Assembly (NCBI GenBank): GCA_003999685.1
Contig: CP021227.1
Span: forward strand, 62,001 to 126,000
DNA: 64,000 nt
Origin: Taiwanofungus camphoratus
Lineage: Eukaryota > Basidiomycota > Agaricomycetes > Polyporales > Taiwanofungaceae
Reading direction: 5' to 3'
This document shows, one piece after another, positions 47,425 to 57,498 of this stretch. The number at the start of each line of letters is the position of its first letter. The stretch's first letter is position 1. Both the position numbers and the translations under genes were made by a program. The notes beneath the pieces are model-generated. The model saw only the letters and a list, made by a program, of their open reading frames with translations, made no database searches and was not told the DNA's origin.

Positions 47425-48328
47425 GAATGAGGAGGAGGAGGGGGGCTGGTTACTCAGACTGAAGTTACTCCAACTTCAGGTATATAGGATGTAAAGGATG
47501 TAGGACTGCTGCAATATACGATATAATAAGACTGCTGGCTGACAAAATGCGTAGATATGATGGAGGGGGAACTTTGTCAGACTGTAGAGAAGCCTTAAAG
47601 CAGGGGAAGCCCAAATCTGAACTCTGGGGGACAAGTTTGTAGATTCTTTGAGCCAAGATGAGAGCACATATCTTCTCTGCTGTCTGGTAGGTACAGAAGA
47701 CTACATAGGGGTCCGTGGTGTCAAAGTATCTTATGCAAAGTAAAACTGAAGAAACCAAAAACAAACCAAAAATCGTAAAATCTAGGATCTGATCAGTGTA
47801 TCATATGGGGAACTAAACTGAAGTAGGACATAAAACAGGAACTCTGAATGCAGTAGAAAGGTTACTGAGGAATGGCACAGAGTGAGGGATGCTTATCTAG
47901 AAATCATCATATGGAAAATGGGCTATCTAACCAGACCTTGAGGGGAACAGGGATCTAAGAGTGCTGAACCATCAAGCCAATGCGTAGAGGGTCTAGGCAA
48001 TACCAAGGGATCATATGGACATCATGAACAAGAGGCCGGAACTCCGGACCAAGGGACCAAGAACCAGAACTGAGGACCGAAAACCGAAAACCAAAGTGGC
48101 TTTTCTTGATTGATCTCAACCAAAGGCCCAGAGTTGTCAGAGGTCAGGAGGATACTAGAGGAGGCTGCAGATGTGCATTTTAGAGTGTGAGGAACCACTT
48201 CTCTTCAACAGGACTTCCAGAGTGTCAGGCAGACCTTCTATCATCGGAAATCCCATTCTTCCTGGATAGGAAGGCTGGCTTGACAAGGCATGAGTAGACA
48301 CATGCAGCGCACCTGCCTGCCAAGTTAG

Positions 48329-48828
48329 TGTTACTGGGAGGTTCACCCTGGTAATGCTGCAGAAGCTTAGAGCGGTGTGCAGTGAAGGGTCAAGGAGGAG
48401 CGGCAGTGACAACAAGTTATGATTCTCAGTAGGCTTCAACTACAAGCTTTATGTAGTTGCAATAGTCTTTACGGGCTTCCTGGGGTGCAAAAAGATGTGT
48501 AAAGAAAAGTGTGTATTGGTACTAATGCGTAGTATACTTCGGAATAGATGAACAAAGAGAATACGACTAAGAAAACCTCCAGCAGAGGGTCCCTCCTTTA
48601 TACTGCCACCGCTGACCCCCAGGTATACTAAGCAGTCCCTCAGAGACAGCATAAGACAAGAGGAGTCAGCGGCCCGAAAGTACATAACTACCATGGCATA
48701 AGCGGGGACGGTCGGCCCGTCAGTCAATCTGAGTAAGTAATGCGTGGAAGGGATGCTGTGTGTCCATGGTGTGATGAACAAAGGGAAAGAAAAAATGAAC
48801 AAGTCTCTAGTCCTACCCGTCGGTAACA
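48329..48828 (-). mobile_element. Solo LTR of Gypsy family G1
   Basis: 500 bp, TGTTACTGGG to CGGTAACA, with a perfect 5-bp duplication GTTAG (48324-48328 and 48829-48833). It has the same RNA-start motif as the young copy (AGTCGTATTCT on the minus strand). Confidence 0.92.
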
Positions 48829-48977
48829 GTTAGGGCACTCCCTAGTGATGGAATAGAGCTCTCAGTCCTTGTTACGACATTCGAACTTTCAAAACTCAGC
48901 AGTACATTCCAAAAAAGGGGTGGGAGATCAAAAATACGCAAATTCAGGGCATAGAGTTGTACTGGACCTATCATCGT

Positions 48978-49650
48978 ATAGATCATCGGACACTGCATAT
49001 AGTGGCACCATTTCCTGGATGTTTTGATATGGATGTGCACATGTGTGCCTTGCCTGTATGTATCCAAGGTGTGAGGTCCTGCACCCTTGCTGCACTGTGG
49101 TTCAAGTAGATGGATAGCTGTTGGGGGTCTGTATCAGTGGACATCATAGTACCATGCCTCCACTGAATGTCAGTTGTACGCAGCTCTGGATGTACCAGAC
49201 ATTGATCTGGGGCCTTGCAGGCAATTGGTTGACCTTCTTATGTTTCTCCAGAAGGTTGGGTGAGTTCATTAAGTTCACCTCAGACTGCCATGTATTGGCA
49301 GAATTCAGCCATCCAACCCATTTGATTAGAAACTGCCATTTTCCACATTGAGCAAGATGCCCACAGATGGCCTCAACTTCATATTCCTCATCACCATCAA
49401 CTAACTCTGGGGATGTGAAGTTCAGGCCATGTTCCTTGGTTTCTCTGTATGGTGTCAACAGCAATGCATGGAATATTGGATGTATCTTCTATGCCCTGGG
49501 TAGCTGAAGCTTGTACGTTAGCAGTCCTAGGACTTCAGCTATCTTGAGCAGTCCTACACACTTTGGGGAAAACTTTCTCGGGGTCTTTAGATGGAGGTTA
49601 GTTGCTTTTAACCAAACCTGTGTCCCCTTCTTGAACAGCTTCCATGCTGT
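48978..49650 (-). pseudogene. Gypsy pol 3' fragment with chromodomain
   Basis: The minus strand reads LLTPYRETKEHGLNF, EEYEVEAICGH and KWQFLIKWVGWLNSANTW, the integrase tail and chromodomain of a G1-like chromovirus. Upstream integrase C-terminal sequence reaches about 49640. Broken fragment, truncated at both ends. Confidence 0.8.
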
Positions 49651-49873
49651 TCAAGTCCTTTGTGCCACTCAAAGTCCTCACATGTGACTGGTCTAGCCAC
49701 TCCAATATCACTTGATCTATGTACTTTGACTCATCACTCAATGCACTTAATAGTGCTACAGCAGCAGGTTTTGTCTTAGTCCATCTCAAATATGTGTTTT
49801 TGTCTTAGCGGCTCTAGTGATGTCAGTAGCCACTCTTTTTATAAGCCACTCCATAGTCCATAGTATGCAAGTA
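49651..49873 (-). repeat. G2 LTR fragment
   Basis: Matches part of the G2 LTR at about 4255-4455 (CACTCAAAGTC, CACTTGATCTA, TAGTATGCAAGTA). It is cut at 49873 by Tc1 copy C and does not resume beyond it. Confidence 0.75.
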
Positions 49874-51491
49874 CAGTGACTCACAAAACTGTTGCAATGT
49901 TTGTCACTTTTTGACTGTTTGGTCTATATCTCAGTCACCAGATAAGCGATAGCTTCAAATGTTGGACTGTTAGAAAGCCCTACATCATGGCTTTCCAACG
50001 TGACATCTATCATAAAAAATGGACAAGTATATGGGAAGTTATCTATCATTCTTTCAGAAAGTTCATTGCAACAGTTTTGTTACTAGCATAATATGAAATA
50101 GAAAATACAAATGATTAGTACTTAGTATATCCTTCTTTTGCCTTTATCACAGCCTCTATCCTTCTAGACATACTTTCTATCAAATTTTGACACATAGAAG
50201 CATCAATTGTATCCCATTCCTTCTCCACACACTCTCAAAGCTCTAAAATTCCACTTGAAGGCTTTTTATACCCTGCAAGCCTTGTTTTCAAGTGTTGCCA
50301 AAGGTGCTCAATAGGATTGAGGTCAGGAGACTGAGCTGGCCATATCATGACATTAAAATCATGGTCCTGAAACCACCTTTTAGCCTTTTTGCTAGTGTGC
50401 TTGGGGTTGTTGTCTTGCTGAAAGATGACATCTTGAGGGGTTAGACCATAGTAATCAAGTGATCCTTGAAGTTCATCCTTCAAGATGCTGACATAAAGGT
50501 CTGCATCCATCCTCTCATCAATCTTGCATGCCAATCCAACTCCTTCCCAAGTCATACAGCCCCATGCCATGACACTCCCTCCACTAAACTTGACTGTTCC
50601 CTCCACCAGTCTGGCACTAAGACCCTCTTCTGACTTTTTCCATGCCCATTTCCTTCCATCTGACTCCAGACAATTGATTTTGGTCTCATCAGACCATATA
50701 ACCTTCTTCCAATCATCCACAGTCCAGTGCTGATGACTCACAGCAAAGTTCAACCTCTTCTTCTGATGACGCTTTGATAGTAGTGGTCGTTTCTTCTTCA
50801 CCACAGCCTTCATACCTGTTTTTCTCAGAGAACAACAGATGGTCTGTGGGGATATGAGTGTGTTCTTAATATCCTGAAGTGTTTTAGACACTTGAACAGC
50901 ACTTTCAGCCTTTCCAGTGCTAATTAAGTGAATAGCATGATGAATATCAGTGAAGGAAAGCTTGGCTGGGCAGCCACCAGAGGACTTGAGAAGGGTAGAA
51001 TGAAGTCTAGAGCGTATCCTGGTGATAGTACTATAATGCACACCAGTAGAGCTGGATATTTGGTGAGCAGATTGACCTAAATCAAGCAGAAAAAGAATTT
51101 GATTGATAATGTCTGTAGAGAGGGATTTTATGACAATGAAAGTGTGGTTCAATTTGATATTATTGCTTGTTTGTGCTATGTTGAACTTCTCTTAAGGTCA
51201 CATGGCTTGCACAAAAAGATTCAAGCCCAGCAAGCATGATGTCCTGCCACTGTCTATCAATATTTGATCTGCAAAATGTCAGCAACAAAACCGTTGCAAT
51301 AAATCTTCTGAAAGAATGATAGATAACTTCACATATACTTGTCTATTTTTTATGATAGATATCACATTGGAAAGCCATGATGCATCACTTGCTAATGGTC
51401 TAACATTTGAAGCTATTGCATATCTGGTGACTGAGATATAGACCAAACAGTCAGAAAGTGACAAACATTGCAATGGTTTTGTGAGTCACTG
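49874..51491 (-). mobile_element. Tc1/mariner transposon, copy C
   Basis: 1618 bp, CAGTGACTCAC to GTGAGTCACTG, flanked by TA at 49872-49873 and 51492-51493. It has long terminal repeats like copy A and is the longest of the three copies. The left flank is a G2 LTR and the right flank is unrelated AT-rich sequence, so the right flank has been lost or replaced. Confidence 0.95.
50235..51152 (-). pseudogene. Tc1-type transposase, copy C
   Basis: A 305-residue frame with the same DD34E layout as copy A: WSDETKI, FQQDNNPKHTS, SPDLNPIEHLW. It keeps two codons that copy A lacks (KKRLNFAVS). It too has no ATG in the open frame before the TTG and ends at the same TGA (50235-50237), followed by 39 more open codons to TAA at 50115-50117. 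The upstream in-frame codons read IAQTSNNIK. The ATA there sits where a Tc1 ATG would be expected, so a G-to-A change of the start is a likely reason. As read, it is not a functional standard gene. Confidence 0.9.
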
Positions 51492-53725
51492 TATCTAAAA
51501 AAAAGATGCACTTGAAAATATATGATTCAATAATAGAATAACTATGAGTATTAAATCAATTTTGAAGAAAAATCTTTGAACTGTGAATATGCAGACATTG
51601 TTTAAAGCCTATGATAAAAAATCTAGTGTATTGATTTATATATGTCAAAGTACAGTGAAAGTGAATTTGAATTAAAAAAAAGTTCTAATACTGTAAATTG
51701 ATAGATGAATGATGATATGATCTAAAGGATCCTGTGATCTAGAGTACTTCAAAATATGATAGTAGAAAGTGAGGTGCACTATATAAAAATGTAAGGAGAG
51801 CAATGGTCTGTGTGATACTGAAAAGCCTGTATGTTTTGTTTTAGTAAGATAAGAGAGTAAAGGGCCAAAGGTCTTGCACTTTAGGATCCTGTTTCTGTGT
51901 GCTAAAGGTCTCTGAAAAGATATGAAGTCCTGTAAAGTTTCAGCTAAAACTTGCTAAAGGACTGTGGAATGTTCAAGAGTTTAAAAGGATTCAAAGAGGG
52001 AATAAAAGTGTAAAGAAAGAATAGGAGGTGTGGTGTGATGTAAAAGTAAGTGAAAAGGGATATAAAAGCTAGTGAAGTTGTCTAAACAACTTTTTAAGTT
52101 TTTGTTAGTTAGCCAGAATTAGCTAAAGCTTCAGAAAACTTCAAAAGGTTTAAAATGAAATAAAGAGACCAGTGAAGGGATAGAAGGTGTACTACGACTC
52201 TGAAATGTGATATGGGTGGTGAATAAAATAATTTAGAAAGGTACAAGATTGTGATGAGTTTAAAGGGTGTAGGTGTAGTCATAGGTTATATTGCAGATGT
52301 AGACATAGTTAGAGAGACTGAGATAAAGCTTAGAGTGAAGACTTAGTGGCTTGAAGAGGTTCCTAAGTCTCTATTCTCATAAGAGGGGAAAATTATATAC
52401 TGAGAAGTCTTTTCATATGCTGTAAAATACATCAAGCTAAATAAAAGGAGATGAGATCAACTATCTTATACAAAGTGGTAGCTAAAAGTCTGAAATGTGT
52501 ACTAAAAGCACATAAACTTCAAAGCAACATAAGGGGATAGACACTATTTAGAAAATGAAACAGGAGAACTATGTACAGTAGAAAGGCTCTCAAGTCCAGA
52601 TATAGAGTCAAAATGATTATCAGAAGGTGGACATATGTAGTGATCAGCTATTACTGCAAGCTCAAGGCATATAAAGGTTCTATCAGTGAGACTTTGCTAA
52701 ATCAGGATAGGAGACAGTCTAAAAGGATAGGATGTTATGTGAGCTTATCCTAAAGAGGCTTTGTAATGTAAGACTCTAAGAGTGCATAAGGCTTTTTAAG
52801 TCTAGACCTCAGAACTTCAGACCACTTTAGAAGCTATTAGAGGTGTGAACAATCACAGCAGAGAGCAGAGGGACTTAGCTGATGATATAAAATTAGAAAG
52901 TCAATAGATGACATAAAATGAGTGGCCTGGATCAAATACAACAGCATAGGAGGCTCAGAAATGTCTGATAAAGGGTATAGTGCAAGTTAGAGACTTTAGA
53001 GTTGGGTTTAGAACCTTCAAAGTACTTTGTACAACTTTGTAAACTTTGTGGGCATTTAAAGGTGTTTTAGAATAGAATCGAAGGGTCTTTTCAGTCATTG
53101 TAGACTTTAAGAGAGCTGTAGGCTGTTCTTTAAGAGAATAAAAAGCTTCTAAGGTCACAATTCAAAGCCCAGAAGGCTGTGGAATTTATCAATATATTAA
53201 AAAATGAGAAATTGAGAATGTACAGATTCTCAAAACCTCAGAAATTGTCTCTGTCATGCTATGCAATAGCTCACTCCAACCAAGTTTAAGACATTAGTTA
53301 CATGATAGGTACTGAATATAAACATAATTAATGCAGTTGCTCAAACACTACATTCAAACTAAAATGATTGTATCATGTTGCTTATCTAAGCAAGTATGTT
53401 CAGTTTTATACAAAATGGTCTTATAACTATCTAAGAAAGCCTTAAATAAAAAATTGGCCACCATCAAACTGTAGAGAGGTCATTTCTGCACAGTTTGATG
53501 GTTATAGAATTTTGAGTTATGTGCTATATCTTTAGCCTATAGATTTTTTTGTATTTCTCTCTGCCAAATTGCTGTAAGTGTGACAGACAATGATCACATG
53601 ATGTAGTCGAGGATAAGATAGGCATATCTTAGTACTATAGCTTATGCATCATAGATGCTTAAGCATCTAAAGCAGACAATTGATCTCATCTATCCATCTA
53701 TCCATCATCCTCTGTAAAAAATGAA
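51492..53725. other. AT-rich, purine-skewed stretch without a gene
   Basis: About 2.2 kb with no credible coding frame. The plus strand is rich in A and G, with recurring AAAGG, CTAAAG and TAAAAG words between about 51780 and 53160. There is a 12-bp hairpin at 53461-53472/53490-53501 (CCATCAAACTGT). Probably a very old repeat, family unknown. Confidence 0.55.
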
Positions 53726-53920
53726 AGTCAGCCTTAGTCACCTTTCTGGTACCAAAATTGCATAACTTGACTAACTAGTCGAATTTCTTGCCTTTCGGTG
53801 GCTGAATATGAAACAGTCAGTCACAGGACAGTTGCACACCAGTCAACCTATAGTCAGCTTGTATGACTAGTGCATGACTGCCCTGCAAATTTTGCACAAA
53901 TGTTGACTACACTTTTTTAC
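53726..53920. repeat. Foldback (MITE-like) repeat, copy 1
   Basis: 195 bp, about 80 percent like 55139-55337 in the same orientation. The ends are imperfect inverted repeats: TAGTCA then CCAAAATTGCA and GACTAACTAGTC on the left, and the complement GACTAGTGCATGACTG, TTTTGCAC and TGACTA on the right. Non-coding. Confidence 0.75.
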
Positions 53921-54031
53921 TCATCTGTTAAAGGCCGGTGTGACAGTGTATGTGACTGATCTGGTCATATATATGGCAAGTTTTTCCTGACATAATCCCC
54001 CCCGCCAGTTTTGCATTCAGATCTGAATGAC

Positions 54032-54774
54032 ATGAGCCATTTCGACTTGGACATGTTCACTAGTCTTGATTTCTGTACCAGAGATACTCCCGATGACAAG
54101 GAGATGCATGATTGGGGCATACCGCTGGAGTCGGCTGAACCATGCGATCCGACAATTGAGGTGCGTTTACACTCTACTTTGCTTATGTTGTCTGAGTATG
54201 ATGCTACATTCGGCAAGGCGAAACTCTCACAATTCTTAGCCCTTAAACGGGATCCAGTTCATCCGAAGCACTTCAACGATTCACTCATGGCCAATCGATC
54301 TTTTCGCAATCCACACTTATATGCAAAACTGGTCGAATTTGTGGATGTCGACGAGCGCACAACCAATTTTCCGAAGCACGTCTGGGATCCGAGTGATATG
54401 CGCGACGAATGGTTTGCCGACCGCATCGGTACGTGTCATTTGTACTTCTCACTGCCTCAACTCCACCGCAAACGCTACTCTGTCCACTCTGAACGCTTGT
54501 CATCCGCAAAGCCGAGCACCAAAAGGCTCGCTCGGAGCAGCAGGCCGGGACACCAAATTTAGGTAGTTCCAAGCGGACTCAGATTGACTTCATGTCCGCA
54601 ACGAAACCCGCCGGACCGTCATCTACTGCATCTTATCGTGGTTCAAAAGGCCCCCCAGATATCAGTGGTATGCGACTAGGCCGATCTTCAGCTCGCGGGG
54701 GTGGCGTGCATGGACGTAGCGACATATTAGGAGGTGGCTATGCCAAAGGGCGCGGTCGTAGTCAGTGGGGGTAG
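54032..54774 (+). CDS. HCNGP / SAP30BP-like protein, probably 5' truncated
   Basis: HCNGP-family protein. The human member, SAP30BP, is a nuclear transcription and splicing-linked factor. Exons are 54032-54160, 54218-54428 and 54512-54774, with introns of 57 and 83 bp, all GT-AG, and the phases close to give 200 residues. The core signature runs [54 protein letters not shown], and across the second intron into [11 protein letters not shown] and [10 protein letters not shown] Gly/Arg-rich tail follows. The 57-bp first intron has no stop and keeps frame, so it could also be retained. The N-terminus usual for the family is not seen. The sequence upstream is repeat DNA, and an AG acceptor at CTGTACCAG (about 54085) suggests an upstream exon was lost. 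The start given is the first ATG and is uncertain. It may be a pseudogene. Confidence 0.75.
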
Positions 54775-55138
54775 CATGGCTTCGTTTTCGTCCGATTCCC
54801 AGTGTCTGTCATGTATGTATCGCTGTTTGCTAGCTTTGTTGCCAATTGATTTCGAACACGTTACCACTGAGCAATCGACACATATCCCTCTGGCATATCA
54901 GATGTGCCTCCGTGCCGATGACCGTCATATTCATAATAGAGCCGGAGGCCCAAGAAAAACAGCGCGGCAACCAAGACAGCTTGTTATTCCAGGAACCGCT
55001 TCCGCGCACAAGGCTGCACGCTTCAATGCGCACCTCGAGCACGCAACCGCCCAGAGGCCAGTCCGGGCACTAGGACTAGATCAAACGTGAGACTGTACAG
55101 TATGCACTTGCACTGTCGCGCCTTGAAAAAAACATGCA
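54775..55138. other. Sequence between the HCNGP-like gene and the second foldback repeat
   Basis: Probably the 3' untranslated region. No frame or RNA gene that I can support. Confidence 0.4.
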
Positions 55139-55337
55139 AGTCAGTCGACCTCAGTCACAATTTTGGTGCCAAAATTGCAGAAGTTGACTAACTAGTCTTT
55201 TTTCTTGCGTCGGGGTGGCTGATTATGGAGTAGTCAGTCACAGGAAAATCACACACCAGTTAGCCTGTAATCAGCCGGTGCGACTAGTGCGTGACTGCCC
55301 TGGATTTTTTGCACCAACGTTGGCTATGCTTTTTTAC
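55139..55337. repeat. Foldback (MITE-like) repeat, copy 2
   Basis: Second copy of the repeat at 53726-53920, same orientation, 1.2 kb downstream, with the same inverted ends (CAGTCA, CCAAAATTGCAG, GACTAACTAGTC; GACTAGTGCGTGACTG, TTTTGCACC). Confidence 0.75.
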
Positions 55338-57420
55338 AGTGACAGATGTACGATGGGTTCGCCGTCTCGCATTCTCTGTACTAGGGCTCGAAAGTATCGG
55401 CAAAACATGTCCGTCCGAGACACCACACTATAGGCCCTGCCGTAACGTGGTGCGTTGTATCACAATAAAGCCCAAGCCCATTCACGGGGCTATACGCCGC
55501 GCAAAGGAGAACGACCCAGCCGCGCACGGTCACCTATGTCACGACCGCCCAACATGCCATAAGTCACCGAGCGCGCATACACACCATGAAGACCCAATGT
55601 AGAAGCTCTGGCTCGCACCTCGGACCATCCCCTCAGCTGCTACAGTCCAGAGCCATTGCGCTGCACTGCATGCCAACGGCGCCATCCGACGCTCGAGCGC
55701 TCCGGAGGTCTGATCCGCGAGTAGTGGACGTGGGCGCTTGACGCCTGGCGCCCGTGTCTCAGGAATTCAGACACATCGCGTCCGGGGTACACGGGTCCAT
55801 ACTTATTGCCACTGCGCAATCTCAAACGGCAAACGCTAAATGGCAAATGACACTGCCAACCCGCTCGCTCACAGCCCCGAGGCGCGTGGATATGTGCTGC
55901 GCTTTCTATCCGTCGTCTGATTCCTGACGCGCACACCCAAGGGCCAGCCAATACCTTATTCGCGTTATCGGTACCAACGAGCCAGACGCCCGACACAGGT
56001 GGCTCAGTAGAAGCTATAGCCTGTCCCGGTCCGACCCTCGGGTTCTTGCCGAGGCGGCGTACGCATCCTGTTCACCACACACGGTATCAAAACATACATC
56101 CCAACCCGCCAGATCGATCACAGCGCGAGGCGCAGAACGTCCGAGACGCCATCGCGCATCAGGACTCGGTATTCGGCACACGGCGACGGGCGCCAGCACT
56201 ATACCTAACACGCAGCAGTCGTTAGGCAGAGCCACGGCTTGTGCTGGTTTATGATTATACATTATCTGTGATGACGATGATTATGATGTCGTACTTTATG
56301 TGCGCGACACGCAACCTCGGGCTCATCACCTTTGGTTAGAACCTAGCACCGGCGGTCTCGAGCGCCCTAGCCATGTACTACTGTCATGTCCGCAGCAGCT
56401 CAGCGTTCAGCCATGACAGCCTGTCAGTGTGAGTACTGGATGGACGCCGGATTGAGGACATGTGTGTACTTGCACCGGTGGACGATCAGCGATCGCGAGC
56501 GGCCAGGATCGAGGCACAAAGGTTCGGAGGTATATTGATACGCTTTTGCTCTGCGAAGGGGGTGCGGTACGAAAGCGGCAGGGCGGCAGGCACCGGACGG
56601 CGGTGGGAATGGCAAGAGGCGGCAGACTCGTAGGCATACGCGCGTACAGCGGAAGGGCACCGGAGATGCATCTTGGCACTCGCGTGAGCGCATAGCGGGA
56701 TGCCTGCGAGCGCACGGTATATGTATACATATACGTATGCATGTCGCACGGGGCACGCGAATGGGGAGGGGAGGATTGAAAATGCGTGCGACTTGGAGGC
56801 TTGGCTCGGGCTCAGTCTGGCTGGGTGAGAGTGGCGATGTGGCTGAATGAGAGGGCGACAGATCTGGGGGTGGAGCTGGGACGGGATGCCAGGAAGCTTC
56901 GTGTCCGCGCTTCGAGTTCGCGGTGGGGCGAACGTGGCGGAAACTGTAATCCGGGAGAGGCTAGCGGAGAAGCGTGCGTGCGGAGGAACGCTCGCGGAAG
57001 ATGTGCCTAATTCGAGCGAAGGGGATCAGTGCACTAGGGCAAGGTTCGCGAAGCACAGGGCCTGGCTCGGGCTTGTGCTAGTGTCGTGCTGCGGCGGGGC
57101 GTGTGCAAGGGCGAGCCTGATGGCGTAGAGGGCCCACGTTGGGTGTGTGCAGCCGCGAGAGCCAGTGAGCGCCGAATGGCAGGCGATCCACGCGTGTGGT
57201 CGCCATCGGCACCAGCACGTCCGACCCACCAACTCGGCGCCCGAAGCCTGCCGAGCGGGCGCCAAGCGTCATCGGACTGCCCATTTTGGATGCTCCCATA
57301 TCTGGACATGCCGCCGGGAGATGCGCGTCCGTGGGAAGAGCAGCGCTCAGATCAGATCGGGGTAGTGTCCCCACGTGGCTGGAGGTGTCCCCCAGGGCGA
57401 GGGAGCGAATGGCCAAACTC
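55338..57420. other. 2.1-kb intergenic stretch
   Basis: Balanced to GC-rich, with no frame showing a known family, no introns that link frames, and no RNA gene. Short open frames on both strands look like chance in GC-rich DNA. A perfect 18-bp palindrome lies at 56717-56734. Part of this is likely the TUP1 upstream region. Confidence 0.5.
56717..56734. repeat. 18-bp perfect palindrome
   Basis: GTATATGTATACATATAC is its own reverse complement. It lies about 770 bp upstream of the TUP1 start in otherwise GC-rich DNA. A possible dimer-binding site, or simple AT repeat. Confidence 0.7.
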
Positions 57421-57498
57421 ATAAAGACCGGCCCCGGCCGCCAGCTCGCTTCTCCTTCCTTTCCAACCCGCGCCATCCTCGTCTCCTCCCTCTCCCCC
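57421..57498 (+). promoter_or_regulatory. Pyrimidine-rich TUP1 core promoter / leader
   Basis: CATAAAG at about 57420 is followed by GC-rich sequence and then a C/T-rich run (CGCTTCTCCTTCCTTTCC, CTCGTCTCCTCCCTCTCCCC) up to the ATG at 57499. Such CT runs are common just before fungal gene starts. Confidence 0.45.

Larger units (their letters stand above)
46330..48973 (-). mobile_element. R2 solo LTR interrupted by two other solo LTRs
   Basis: Starts TGATATGACC and ends GGACCTATCA, with a perfect 4-bp duplication TCGT (46326-46329 and 48974-48977). Without the inserted LTRs (46853-47424, 48329-48828) it is about 1.56 kb, like 18556-20059. No coding region. Confidence 0.88.

Noticed and set aside
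55640-56262. Possible minus-strand genes of 82 and 118 residues upstream of TUP1
   Set aside because: No family resemblance and no introns linking them. Frames of this length are expected in GC-rich DNA.
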